A stretch of DNA of 64,000 nt from the NCBI GenBank assembly GCA_014529385.2, contig CM043946.1:36769558-36833557 (forward strand), given 5' to 3'. How positions within the stretch are numbered: position 1 is the stretch's first letter; every line of letters starts with the position of its first letter. Both the position numbers and the translations under genes were made by a program. Below the pieces are notes generated by a model. The model ran no database searches. It was not told the DNA's origin and saw only the letters and a list, made by a program, of their open reading frames with translations. Source of the stretch: Adiantum capillus-veneris (Eukaryota; Streptophyta; Polypodiopsida; Polypodiales; Pteridaceae). Below, in pieces: positions 22,285 through 34,239 of the stretch.

Positions 22285-23944
22285 CATACGGCAAAGCATA
22301 CAACCCAATTGATGCAAGAACTTCCTTTGCTATGATGTGTGGAGAAAATGCTCTGTGTATGCCGAGTCAAGAAGAGTAGTGTACCATGAGATATGGTTTG
22401 TTAAAGTTCGCTAATTTTTCCTCCCAAATAGGAGCTTATGTGACTTGGTCATGACTTTGCCAAAAATTAGAGTAGGGGTCATTAGATGAAGGAAATTATC
22501 ACCAATTGACCTTTCCTCTAAGCCCAAATGTATCACCAAATATAGATGAAACCTCAAAGGCTTTTAGATCAAGAAAGGAAAAATAGGATCCTTTTCATCA
22601 AATCACTAAGGATAGTGGCACATCTACATATCCAAAAATGAGCTTGAATAAGAAAGGGATGGTTTAATGCTGGTTTAATGCTAATCCTAATCCTAAGTAC
22701 AAACGCAACAGTAATTTGATTCAACCCAATAATGTGAGAAGGGAATTACTTGGTGTAGCATAGGGGATAATGCCTAAGATTCAAATTAGGCTAAGAAATG
22801 GAGATTAGCCATCATAGTCTTTGAGACAAAATGATAAGCCTAGCTATGGCTAGGGTGGAAATATGTGTGTGCCATTCATGTCATAATTGCAAAACTAATG
22901 GTGTGCTAATTGCAATAATAATCATCAAGACTCAATGATCAGTGTTAAAACAAATGAGAGATGAAAATGAATTGTTAACCAGCAATGGTTAACGGTACCT
23001 TACCATGAAGGTCTATGCCATATTTACTATTTCAGTAAGTGACGATGATATCAGAGGATGTGGATGTGATGCTGAGATGCAGATGAAGTGAAGATCATTG
23101 GAAGATGCGGAGAAGAGAAGGATCATATGCAATCAGAAGGAGTTACGGTCATCGTCGATGGACACCTATGTTTTACGTAAATTCCCGTCAAAAGACCGCA
23201 AGAGCGGATTGTAATTGTGTATTGGGCTCCTCTAGAATTCCAACTTGTAGAATTTGTGCTAATCTTGGAGCCTAGGTAGTGTAGACATCAGATAAGTGAG
23301 TCTGGCCATTTGGGCGCCCGACCACTTCTAAAAAACCTAGGAAGTATATATGTCAAATGCACCAATGTGAATGTCTCTTTTTTAGAGTCACTTTGGGAGA
23401 GACCTACTTTTCAAGAGAGCAAGCTCTTGGCTATGAAATTGTGAAGAAGGAGATGGCAATGGAGTCAAGATCACTACACGCGTGTGTTGGTATATTCGGC
23501 GTCGACACTAGCTAAAATCTAACCCCTTCTCTCTCACCTACGCATTCATGTAATCTGTAATTAATTAATATATGATTCGTGGCTGATTTTGTGTGTTAAT
23601 TTCTCTCTTTTAATCAAATTCCCTCTCTTGTTAAGCATGCTTATGTGTGTGTAGATCGGTGTAGTCTGTGTGTGTCCGTGTGTGGCTTGGCTATGCTTGT
23701 TTATGCGCGTGTGTGTGCTTGAATAGTGAGTGGTTATTAGTGGTTGATTAGTGAGCTATGAGCATGATTAAGCTCTTGTGTGTGTGAGATTCGACCAATG
23801 AAGTAGCATGCTAGCTCGTAGTTCTCCTTGTCATTAGCTCTCTAATTAGCTATATTTCCCATCCTAATCCTCTACGTAGCACACACAAGCGTCTGTTGTG
23901 TGTTTACATGCCCTAACCGGGTCATACTCTTCTCGGATTTGACA
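22285..23944. other. Non-coding stretch, possibly the LTR of element B
   Basis: There is no coding signal. A TATA-like box lies at 23345-23350. GT-rich sequence follows from 23640 to 23780, and a PBS-like site follows at 23988. This is the layout of an LTR, but no full second copy is visible downstream. Confidence 0.35.
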
Positions 23945-23978
23945 AATTATGTTGGTGCATCCACTATACTATGGCGCA
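23945..23978 (+). repeat. 34-bp direct repeat, copy 1 (element B)
   Basis: This is identical to 34198-34231. It contains TGTTGGTG (from 23950), and eight bases past the repeat the complement CACCAACA ends at 23986, so 23950-23986 has LTR-like TG...CA inverted ends. Confidence 0.8.
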
Positions 23979-23987
23979 CACCAACAT

Positions 23988-24005
23988 TGGGGCTGTTGCC
24001 GGGGA
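23988..24005 (+). other. Probable primer-binding site of element B
   Basis: TGGGGCTGTTGCCGGGGA differs only slightly from TGGCGCCGTTGCCGGGGA, a site widely reported in plant gypsy elements (tRNA-Asp type, from memory). It directly follows ...CCAACA, as a PBS should follow an LTR end. Confidence 0.6.
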
Positions 24006-26384
24006 GTGAATGACTAAGCTAGAGGTGCCATTGGAGTGATTAGAGGAGGTTAATTCCTCTTAATTTCTTATTAATTTGCTTGATTTTGGGTTATGTGTGT
24101 TGCTAATTGGAGGCAAATTAGTAAGCGTGTGACTTAGATTTGCAAAGATTGAGGCTTGCACTACACAAAACAATCCCCACACATTGATTTTGATCACTAA
24201 TTTCTTCTCTTGAATTCATTAATTTTTACTAATTTTCACTAACTTTGGGGTTAATTTTTTGTTGATTGGTTAATGTTTTTTGTGCTACATACAAGTAGAA
24301 GTCTAATTAGGTGTGTTGACAACATTCTTATGTAGTCCACACACTTTAATGACACTCCCAATGTGCGCAATGAGTGGCCAAAATCATTTACCAATCACTA
24401 ATTTTTGCTAACTTTGATCACTAATTTCTCATAAATTAGTTGTTGTTTTTTGTGCTACACACAAGGGGAAATATAATTGGAGATGTGGACAACATTCTTA
24501 TGTGGTGCACACACTCTAAATGCATTTAAATTGATCGCAACAAGTAGCCAAAAATCAACAATTAGTTACTAATTTTCCCTAATTTCAAAAAAAACATTAA
24601 TTGGGCATTTTGATAGGAGTTGATTCTAATCATCAGATGGATGCATGCCCAATGCAATGGTGTGTTTAATTTGGTGCAATTTGATGCTACACATTGATTT
24701 TTGTGATTTGTGCTTGTAGGTAAAATTACTGTGCGGTTGCCTACACACACACATGTGTGTAAACGTCAATTGGAGCGAGGAATTCAATGCATTTCGTTGT
24801 GCAATGTGAGTGCATTTGATCACTCTAACCGCTGAAATTTGCAGGTTTTGGTGAAGAATTTTGTGCACACATTTGGTGCAAGATTTATGTGCGGTTTATG
24901 CCCGTCTATGTGTAGACGGCGGTGCTAGTTTTTGCACACAATTTGATGCAAATTGGTGGCAATTTTGGTGCCAAATTGCTGATGTATAACCATTCTTGGT
25001 TTATGGTTATGGTTTTTCGATTGCCAAAATAGCACCGTTATGCTGCCGAAAATTGGGAAAAATTTGATGTGTATACAATATGTGTAGATTTTGATGCGAA
25101 AAGTGTATTTGTGATCGAGTGATTGTGATTGATTGGACATTTTTTGGTGTTAAAACACTGATTTGAATGTATCCCATTCATGTGCAGAAATTGCAAATTT
25201 TTGCACTAATTTTCGGGTTGATTTTGGGCAAAAAACGCAATTTTTAAGTGCCCATGAATCCTGTTTAATGCAATGTTGGATTATGGTTTGATAATTTTTT
25301 GAGTATGTTTGCATGATCACGTAGCTCAAGAAGTGTAAAAAATTGGAGTAATTTTTCAATAATGTTTTGGCTAATTTTTGATAATTTATGGTAATATGTT
25401 GCTAATTATTTGCCTAAATTTTGCTTAAAATTAGTTAAAAATTAAAAAATTGGAAAAACTTTGTGCATTGTATTTGCACCGGAGTGTGCACAATGATCAC
25501 GTGAGCGCTTGTGAAGTTTTTAGCTTTTTTTAGCAATTTTTGTGGTATTTTTATGCCTCGTAGTGAATTTTTACCCTTGGCGTGCACTTGCGGTCCCGCA
25601 TGCACAAGCGCGCGCACCCGAGTTTCACATGCCCGCTCACGCCATCACTACTGACCTCTCTTTTTGTCTGTGTAATTTTTTTGCCCCTACCCAGAGCCCG
25701 TGCACATTCGCGCCCCAGGCGAGGCGCGCTCCCGTCGGAAAGTGCGTGTGAAGAGGCTCTTGGCGATATTTTGAGTTTTTTCTTTTTTCTTTTTTATTTT
25801 GAATTTTTATTTTTTTAAAAAAATAATAATAATTAAAAAAATCCCCCTGTCTATTTGGAGTTTTTCTTTTTTATTTTTATTTTTTAAAAAAATCCCTCTC
25901 TATTTTCTATTTATTTTTACTTATTTGTATTTATTTTATTAAAAAATTTCCCCCCCTTTTATCTTTATTTTGTCATTTTTTCTATTTATTTATTTATTAA
26001 AAACTCCTTTTCTCTTTCTTCTCCCTTTCTCTCTCTTTCTCTTCTATATTTTTTTTAAAAAGAAAAAAGATAAAAAATAAGAAAAAATAAAAACGGTAAA
26101 AAGTTATTAAAAAACTTCAAAAGCTAAAAATAACCACCTTACCACCCCTACCCTGCACCCTCTGCCCCTCGCCATACCCTCGTGGCCCGACGTTATTGCA
26201 CCTCGCTCTGCCCTCCACCATTCTTTCACGCCCCTGATGCGGCCCCCCCCATCATTACTCCCGGCACGCTGTCGTGTAGTCCAGTGCCATCACCCGCACC
26301 TGCAGGCATTAAAGCCCCGGGCTTTTTCAGCACCTTCCATGCCCTGTCTCCGGGCCACTAGCCCCACGTCTCCTCTTGCCTCCA

Positions 26385-26985
26385 TAACCTACGCTCCCCG
26401 CAACATCCCTCTTCCTACGCCTCATTGTTCACGGCGCCGGGCTTTGCCCTCCTCTTCCTACCCATAGTATGTGTTGAATTCGCTACGTGTGAGCTTGCCG
26501 CCACCCTACTTCCTACGCCTGCATGGCTGTTTTCCTACGCTTTAGTTGCACCATATCTTCACCCTACGCATTTATTGCCCATACTCTTTCCCTACGCGGG
26601 ACTTGCCCCATCCCTTTGCTACGCCCTTTCGGGCTCCCTATACAATTGCTCCACCACCCCATATCCTACGGCTTTGTGGCCCCCGGCCTACCATTGACCT
26701 ACGCATTTTTGGACAGGGCCTACGCTCTCCTACGCTTTTCTATCCCCCATCCGACGTGATTTTGTCCTTCCTACGCCCCCAAGGGCCCACTTCTCCCACG
26801 CACCCATTGACCAAGCCCCTTGGGCTTTTACTATGCGTGGCTAAGTGGTATCTTCTTCTACGCATTCTCAGAACCAACCTCGTCCTACGCCCTTTCCTCG
26901 CCGCTCTCTACACTTATGCTGCCCATTGGTGCTCCCCCTAACCTACGTGACCCCGCTTTGACGAGCCCAATTCCTACGCTCACTG
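26385..26985 (+). repeat. Cluster of CCTACGC motifs in pyrimidine-rich DNA
   Basis: About fifteen TACG(C/G/T) occurrences, mostly as CCTACGC, lie within about 600 bp at irregular intervals of roughly 10-65 bp. TTGCCC-like words often lie between them. It looks like an old, degenerate tandem array or an array of binding-site-like words. Confidence 0.6.
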
Positions 26986-28622
26986 CCAACTTCATTTCAT
27001 ATGCTTCCTCATCACGAGACCCCACAGTAAAACCAACTTGTTCTCTTTTCACATTAAAGTTAGGAAGAGAATCGTTGCGTACGCATGAATCTTGTTGAGC
27101 ACCCGTCAACATCGAGGGCTATTAATTAATATAAACATCAATGAAGGTGTGCTTGCCCCTACTCTTGCAGTTGTACAAGAAGCAACCTGAAGCACGAACC
27201 TTTCTTTGATCTTTATTGCCACTTTCTCTTTGTTCTTTGATTGAGGCTTGTACACACCGCTCTCTATCTCTCTCTCTCATCTTGCAAACTAGTCCCCATG
27301 CTATACACCTATACACAGGAAACTCATGCAACGCCACTTGAGTTTGAGGGGTTGAGGCCGATCATGATAGAGCGTTGCCTCTTCTATCCATGAGATTCAT
27401 TGTGCGACTGCAGATACGTGGATTGACCGAGTCACTCTTAAGCAGTCCGAGAGTAGGTTTGCTGACTTGACATTCTATGATATGCGTGCTAGACATAGTG
27501 CCTTGAGCACTAAGGAGGCGTGATTGACCATAGATTGACAAGTTCACATTGATAGACTTCCTTGGAGATAGTCACGTGGATCCATTAATTTGGTTCATAC
27601 GACGACGATCGGCGAGCCCACAACTTGCATTTCAGAGATTGTGGCATTGAGACACTAACGATTTTTTGAGACCTACCCTACATTGTCAGTGACCTATTAT
27701 CCATAGCGAGACATTGTCATTTTGACGGCTGAGACCCATGAGCTTCTCTAGACGACTCTAGACCTTTGGAGAATTTCTCCTAGCACTTATATTTCACTCA
27801 GCGAGACATGGACACATTGATGAGTGCGCTCCTCTTGATGAGATGTGTAAACATATCTAGTTTCAGGGCCTAAACGTGAGATAGCTCCTAGTGTTCCTAC
27901 TGGTTATTATTTGCATTCTCAGCAAGCACCACATAGGCCGATATCGAGCTCCCATGACATTGATTTTGAAACACAGATTGATGACTAGAGCCTACATCGA
28001 GTGCACACGACAATAGCCACCGTTACATAGCTTCTTACCTAGCCATATGGGGCTACATCAGTGGACATTTAGGGCCATTAATTGATGCAAATAGTGTGCT
28101 TATTTTAGGCCACTTGCGGTCATATCTTGCAGCATAGGTTGTACATAGAACATTCAGAGTTTTGACTCTATATAATTGCACATCTAGGCCTGGACGAGAG
28201 CATAGGATTGACAGGTTGTTGCTTGTGAGATACTCTGGATTTTGAAACACTGTACATTGTAGATCATTGGTCATTGCATGGTACACTTCTTGCACATTAT
28301 GCACAAGAGGGACCTATTGCATCAATTCATTACATAGACTAGTGAGTGCCATTGAGACAGTGTTGAGTATTGAAACTTACCTGGCACATTGATAGTCACC
28401 TATCGCACACTACGAGAAAAATACACATTCATGACGATAGACCTACGTCATTGAGCACCTACGAGAGGGGATAGTGAGCCATATATTCGATACACTAGTC
28501 ATATCTAGTTTCTACATTTAAACTCGACTTCCAGTCCCCTGATTCCAAATCTCATTGGCATTCCTTGCGAGCACTCTTGCAAGCCTTTGAGCAGTGTAAA
28601 TCCAAAGCTCACGAAAGATACT

Positions 28623-28925
28623 GGGTAGTTAGACCACCACTTAGATTCAACTCAGGCACCATAATTGACCACTCGAATTGACCTAAAGGTTACACGAGTG
28701 ACTGTGAGCTTTTCATCTTTGGAAAGCTGAAAATTGAAACGGATTTGGTCTATAGACCTTCTTTGATGATCACATTGGGTAGTTAGACCACCACTTAGAT
28801 TCAACTCAGGCACCATAATTGACCGCTCGAATTGACCTAGAGCTGACACGAGTGACTGTGAACTTTTCATCTTTGAAAAGCTGAAAATTGAAACGGGTTT
28901 GGTCTATAGACCTTCTAATTGATCA
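28623..28925 (+). repeat. 154-bp tandem duplication
   Basis: The segment starting GGGTAGTTAGACCACC at 28623 is repeated from 28777 with a few substitutions, in direct head-to-tail order. Confidence 0.9.
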
Positions 28926-29796
28926 TTAAAGGCTGCTAATTTTTGCAGATTGAAATTATCATTCGGGAAAACCACTGGTCACCCACGGGAAGGTGTAAAA
29001 ACAAGCTGGCGCCTAGTGAAAAATTCAAAGTCCATTGACAAATTTGGTAGCAGTAAGACCGTGCACCAGGCACCCTCGACTTTGATAATAAGTCGCAAGT
29101 CTCTGCATAATTCTCAACCAGCCATTAGCTAGAAAATCAGTGCAAGTAGTGCATAAATTCTCTTGTGATAGCTTGAGTCTACTTCAGCTAAAAGTAAACT
29201 TGAGAGTCATCTACGAGCCCAAGGCACAATTGTGGCCGTCAAAGGCACATCAAGAAATTTTGTGCTCATTGTGAAAACGGTTGCCTTGCTAGTAGATTTT
29301 TGCAGATTGTGCATTAAAGTGAACACATGTTAGCTCGACTCAACAATCTCTACAAAGGGAGAAGTCATTGCAGTATAGTGGTAAGTCTCATACTTATTAT
29401 AGTGCTCTAGTCAGATCTAGACCCTCTACAAAGTTATAGGCAAAGAAAGCAGCCAGACAAGTCAGTCTCCGACTTGGCAACCAAGTGAGCTAGGAAAATT
29501 CAAGCAGTACCAACAAAGACCAATTCATAGAGTTCAAAAAATTGAGGTCAGCCACAACAACCGAGGAGATCAAGAGAAAGAGACTGACACGAGGGAAAAT
29601 TTTTGTTAGCATTGGGCCCTAGCTATTCAGGGTTGCAACTCAAGACCATCACAAACAAGTATGACAAATATTCAAGACACGAAGCAGTGCAATGGCATCT
29701 CAAGGGAGTTGGCCTAGCCAAGACGAAGCTTCAAGTACATCCACAAAAATCACAAGAGAGCAATTTGAGCTCTATTTAATTGGCCATTAAAAAGGA

Positions 29797-30872
29797 TTGC
29801 CATGCTATGAGGGTGTAAATCGGGCTTTGTACATCAACACAAAGAAGGATAGGGATGAAACCCAGACATCTCAATATGTGGAGGTTGAAACAGCCAAGAA
29901 TGTACTACACCCACATCCAGATTTCATGGAAGACTGTCTGGGATCAATTTACATGAGGCACAAGAAATACATCGGCAATGAGATAGAAATGTTGTACCAA
30001 GATCAACTTATAGATCTCTATGCATATCCTCCAAGCATTCAACTATACAAAGCACAAGATGGGACACGACAGATTGGTACGCTCTATGTGAACAAGTACT
30101 GTTGGTACTAAAGGCTTGTCACAAGTCATGAAGTTGCCGCAGAGAACAACCAATATTCTGTAGTGCAAGCAATTGGATCAAGAAGAGAAATCTACAAGTC
30201 TAAAGGTGGTAATGTTTATCATCTAGTCATGGCTCTACCTCTTACTACGAACATGGAGAGTTGACACCTACAGTTATCACTACACAAACGAGTGGCACAA
30301 CACAAGGCACAACATGGCATGACACGGCACAAGTCTCGTGCACTGCATCAGCACCAAACAAAGCACAAACACATCAAATTTCACAAGTAGGAAATACACC
30401 GGAAGTATCAGCTATGGAGATAGCACAACTTTGGAAAGACCTAGCTTGGTCTCAAGAGCTACTTGACAGAGCACAACAAGTCATATCATCAACTAATAAA
30501 TAGATGCCATCATCAAATATGGAACCCTCTCAGATGGGGGGAGTTCAAATTCAACAAAGAGACCATATCTCTTTGATAATGGGATTAAGAAGTCCAGTTT
30601 TACAAGAAGCAGTGTCCTTTTTAGGAGTCCCATTGATATTCTTAGATCCTAGACCTGGAGAATTAAGTAAAGAAAAAAATTTATATTGGTTTACATCTGT
30701 GAACCCAACAGGTCAAGATCTCATTGTGGTCGACAAATATGCCAGACACTATGAAATAGCCAATTTGAAAAATATGGATGAGTTTACCCTCTGTGGCCAC
30801 CCTATAAGTCACATACTTGGACCCCGTCCAAAAGCATCATCTAGAGAAACGAAAGAGAAAGAATCGGTTTGA
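29797..30872 (+). pseudogene. Element B polyprotein, N-terminal part
   Basis: Plus-strand frames at 29797-30111, 30261-30503 and 30504-30872 are predicted; the last two share a frame separated by one TAG. The sequence is soluble and mixed in composition (MEIAQLWKDLAWSQELLDRAQQV and SFLGVPLIFLDPRPG). I recognise no domain. Position relative to the PBS and the knuckle downstream suggests a gag-like role. Confidence 0.4.
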
Positions 30873-31078
30873 TCTTCTCCCTCAGTACAAACGTCACCAA
30901 AATCAACTTGTCAACATAGCCCTAATGTGATGCAGAAGCCCTAGGTCATAGACCATATGGTGATGGGAGAATTAGCATTGCGACTGCTAGAAGGCACGGA
31001 TGGTGATTTGATCTTGTATGTGAGCAACAATGGAATCTATTTTCAGCTGCTCAAGGATAATACAAAGAGAAGAAGCCA

Positions 31079-31300
31079 GTGGTTACACCAAAGTTAGTCA
31101 TAGTCTACAGGCACATGCATGTAACACAGATTTCTTATATGTATCCAAATGTCATAGGAAACCACTATCAACAGTATTATGGAGAGTTGCCTCGTCCAAA
31201 GAATGCAAATGTTGAGATAGAAGTGTATTGCAACCAATGTGCCATCAGTCATATGGTAAAGAATTGTCCAGCAAGTATCTACATGGAAAAGAAGAAGTAG
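31079..31300 (+). pseudogene. Element B zinc knuckle region
   Basis: The frame contains CNQCAISHMVKNCP near its end, spaced CX2CX3HX4C. It matches CTHCAIDHLIAQCP of element A in spacing and in the C-A-I core. It would be a nucleocapsid RNA-binding motif. Confidence 0.6.
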
Positions 31301-31384
31301 CAGGCCCAAAGAAAAGTGCAGAAAGTGATAGTAGGGGAACACAAGCAAGAATCTCCACCGAGGTCTCCAGAAAAGAAGTAGATC

Positions 31385-32194
31385 TTGTCGCAGAGCACAA
31401 AAGATATGCTCAAGACGCAGCTGCTTGAAGTCAAGGGCATCAACAACATTATCATAGAGAATCAGGCTCTCAAGAAAGATAAACTGAATCAAATTATTCA
31501 AGATAACTTAAAGAACCTCAGTGAGAACACGTCAAAGCCACCACAGGGTGATGAAGATGAAGCTCGCAGTTCAGGGTTCAAGAAGGAAACTAGCCAAGAT
31601 TCTGACAATAGTGAGCCAACCCAAGAAGAGGTGGTAGAGGTAACAACAACATATAGTGCAACATCACAAGGGGAATACATGCAAGTAGGGTCGAGGTGTG
31701 AAGCTGAAATTCCACAAGAAAATGACTCTACTACAAACTTTGCAATAGTGGTTGAAGAAATCAAAGAGCAAGAGAAGCTAAAAGAAACTGTAGCTGAAGC
31801 TTTCAAAGTCACAGAAGAACAAGAAATACCTGACTCCAAGATTGACTACCAAGGACAAGAAGTGCGGGAAATGGATGAATATTTTCAAAAATAGACTCTA
31901 CCAAAACCCATGGAGCAATGTGAACCGATGGCCACGGCAACCACTGTCCGAGAAGAAGAGAGTCGACATCAACATCCTGCTACACAAGCCTTAGAAGATT
32001 TTCCTGAGGCACAACCACCATTGAATGACCTACAAGTGCTAGAAAAGCAAGAAGAGGTATATAGTGACAGAGAAATTCAGGGATCAAGAATCGTGGCGTC
32101 ACAATCAGAAACTAGCAATGCGGACCAACAAGCAGATCAGGCAATAGAACTTACAAAAAGCTCTAAAGTTGAAGATAGTAAGCAATTGGAATAG
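31385..32194 (+). pseudogene. Element B acidic Glu/Gln-rich linker region
   Basis: Frames 31385-31894 and 31910-32194 encode Glu-, Gln-, Ser- and Lys-rich, probably disordered or coiled sequence such as VVEEIKEQEKLKETVAEAF. No catalytic motif is visible. It lies between the knuckle and the C-terminal motif region. Confidence 0.4.
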
Positions 32195-32439
32195 GCTAGA
32201 ACCAGTCAAACAATAGAAAAGTTTAACATACAAGGTGATGAAAAAGATTCCAAGGCAGAAAATTCAAAGACTAATACAAAAAGCAAAGAGGACATCAATT
32301 ACGTGGCAGTCAACAAGAAGATTAAATTGTCGTTAGAGGCACATGAGAATCTGAATTTCAATTTCACAGCAGAGATTGATTACATTGCCACGACAAATGT
32401 CATGTTTTAGGGCTGTGGTTACTTCTAGATAAGCCAGAA

Positions 32440-33508
32440 TTGTATGAAATTCAAGTACAGGTTTCCATATCACATGGAAAAGAGGTCATAAGTTTGGGAA
32501 TTGCAAAAGCTACCCTTAAACTATGGTCAAAAGTAATTAAAGACATATTCCTAGTGGTGTATTCTTCTAAGCCCGCAAATGTCCTACCAACAAAAGCATT
32601 CCCTTCTGTCAAAGTCTCTAGCCCAACAACCGCAAGTACAAGACAAAGACTCTACTTCAAAAGCCAACATGCTTCAAGGTCAAAAAAAGAGTCACAAGAA
32701 GATCTTTCAACCAAAGTACCCAACACTGCGATAAAGACGTCAAAAGCCAGCCAAAGTTTACGTTGCTACACAAGAGATCAAAGTCAAGGATCCAGTTTGG
32801 ATGGATCAACCTAGCTAGAGAATACAAGAAAAACACATGGGATGGGTTGCGTCCCAATACATCTTAGCCGAGCAAGGCTATTATGCAGAGCAAGTCAAGA
32901 TTTGGTTACCAAAACCAAAGACTTCAGCCTATGCAACAGAGAATGGCTTCAAAACAAAGCAACTCAACCGCAAGATAAGCTCACATCCATTTTTGAAGTG
33001 GAGATTAAACGATAAGGCCAAAAAAAGGTACCAGAATAAGTTCACATCTAGAAGGCCTACACCTCAACAAGGGAATCCCCCACCAGTCATTCCCTTGGAT
33101 GGCACACAACTTGTATACTTGGATACACTTTCATCAACATCATAGATCGTGCCATCTAATATTCTTCAAGCACAAGGACAATACACAAGTAACAAACGGT
33201 TACCCAAGGCACCAAGCCCAGATTCTTCCATTTCAAGACTGGAGCTTGAAGAAAACGACACAAAAAATAATGAACCAGTCAACCAATTAGTAATCTGCCA
33301 ACCAGATCCTACACCAAGAAGCAGATACATATGGGTACCTAAAATGCAACATAAAGAAAAGCAAAAGGTTGAAGTCATCTCCGACGTGCAAGATAGCTAT
33401 GAAGACGGGCCAAAAAGTATCACGATGAGCGGAGCTAGCCAATCTTCTCAAGCAACAGGAAAACAAAGAGCTCAACAAAAATCCTACTACAAGGTACAAG
33501 CTCTTTGA
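32440..33508 (+). pseudogene. Element B C-terminal part with QGYY/WLPKP motif
   Basis: Frames 32440-32814, 32837-33145 and 33149-33508 are predicted. The second has W-V-A-S-Q-Y-I-L-A-E-QGYY and WLPKP, shared with the element A C-terminus. The third carries RYIWVPK, a second WVPK word. A protease domain could lie in 32440-32600, but I see no D-S/T-G motif. Confidence 0.4.
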
Positions 33509-34197
33509 ACAAAAAGTCAAGTCACCCAGGTGCAAAAAACACTTGAGGCATAGTCAAGCGTTGGGTAGCTGAGCCACTAAATGAGCAACGCGTCAGACCG
33601 AAGCTTCATGTCCTAATATTTTATGTGGCCTATGAGTCTAGATATTTCGACAATAGCTCAAGATGGAAGAGTTTAGCATATTGTAAAAGTGAGTCGCTCA
33701 TGCCTGATAGCTACGAATAAGAGTCAAAGTCTATCATTTTAATTGGTGGAGTAGCAGAGTAGTCCAAAAAAACACTCACGCACATGTACACAGTGAGGAG
33801 AGTGCAAAAAACTCAAGAATCAAAAGCCCTTCTTGTGAGTAATGGCAGCTCCTAAAGTCAAATTTAATTTTGCTTCTCTAGCTACATTCACTCCTGGAAG
33901 TACCCATTTAAACTCTTTTCGCACAACATATTTTTTCCCATGCATATATCTGTGCAACCATATAGAATGTCCCATCATTGGGCATTTGCATTCGGCACGT
34001 TTTTTGTGTTCCACCCATGCACTCACCTTACAGGTACCAGCAAGGACAACAACTCGCATCAACTGTGCGACAACAAAGACTCAACACTTGACAAAGGCTA
34101 CTTTTATTATTCACTCACATTCATTCAGTAGCCTATATTATTAATGTACCTTACTTCACAAGAATTAAGCCACCCAGGGCCTAAGAACGCCAACATG

Positions 34198-34231
34198 AAT
34201 TATGTTGGTGCATCCACTATACTATGGCGCA
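34198..34231 (+). repeat. 34-bp direct repeat, copy 2 (element B)
   Basis: This is an exact copy of 23945-23978 about 10.25 kb away, on the same strand, downstream of the element B coding frames. Here it is followed by GGACAACA rather than CACCAACA. Confidence 0.8.
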
Positions 34232-34239
34232 GGACAACA

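Larger units (their letters stand above)
24006..29796 (+). other. Long untranslated 5' interior of element B
   Basis: No convincing gene is present. The part up to 25500 is TTTG/AATTT-rich. The part at 25750-26130 is poly-T/poly-A rich. The part at 26150-27000 is C/T-rich with many TACGC motifs. The part at 27120-29700 is mixed sequence with a 154-bp tandem duplication. Frames there show no known domain. Confidence 0.5.
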
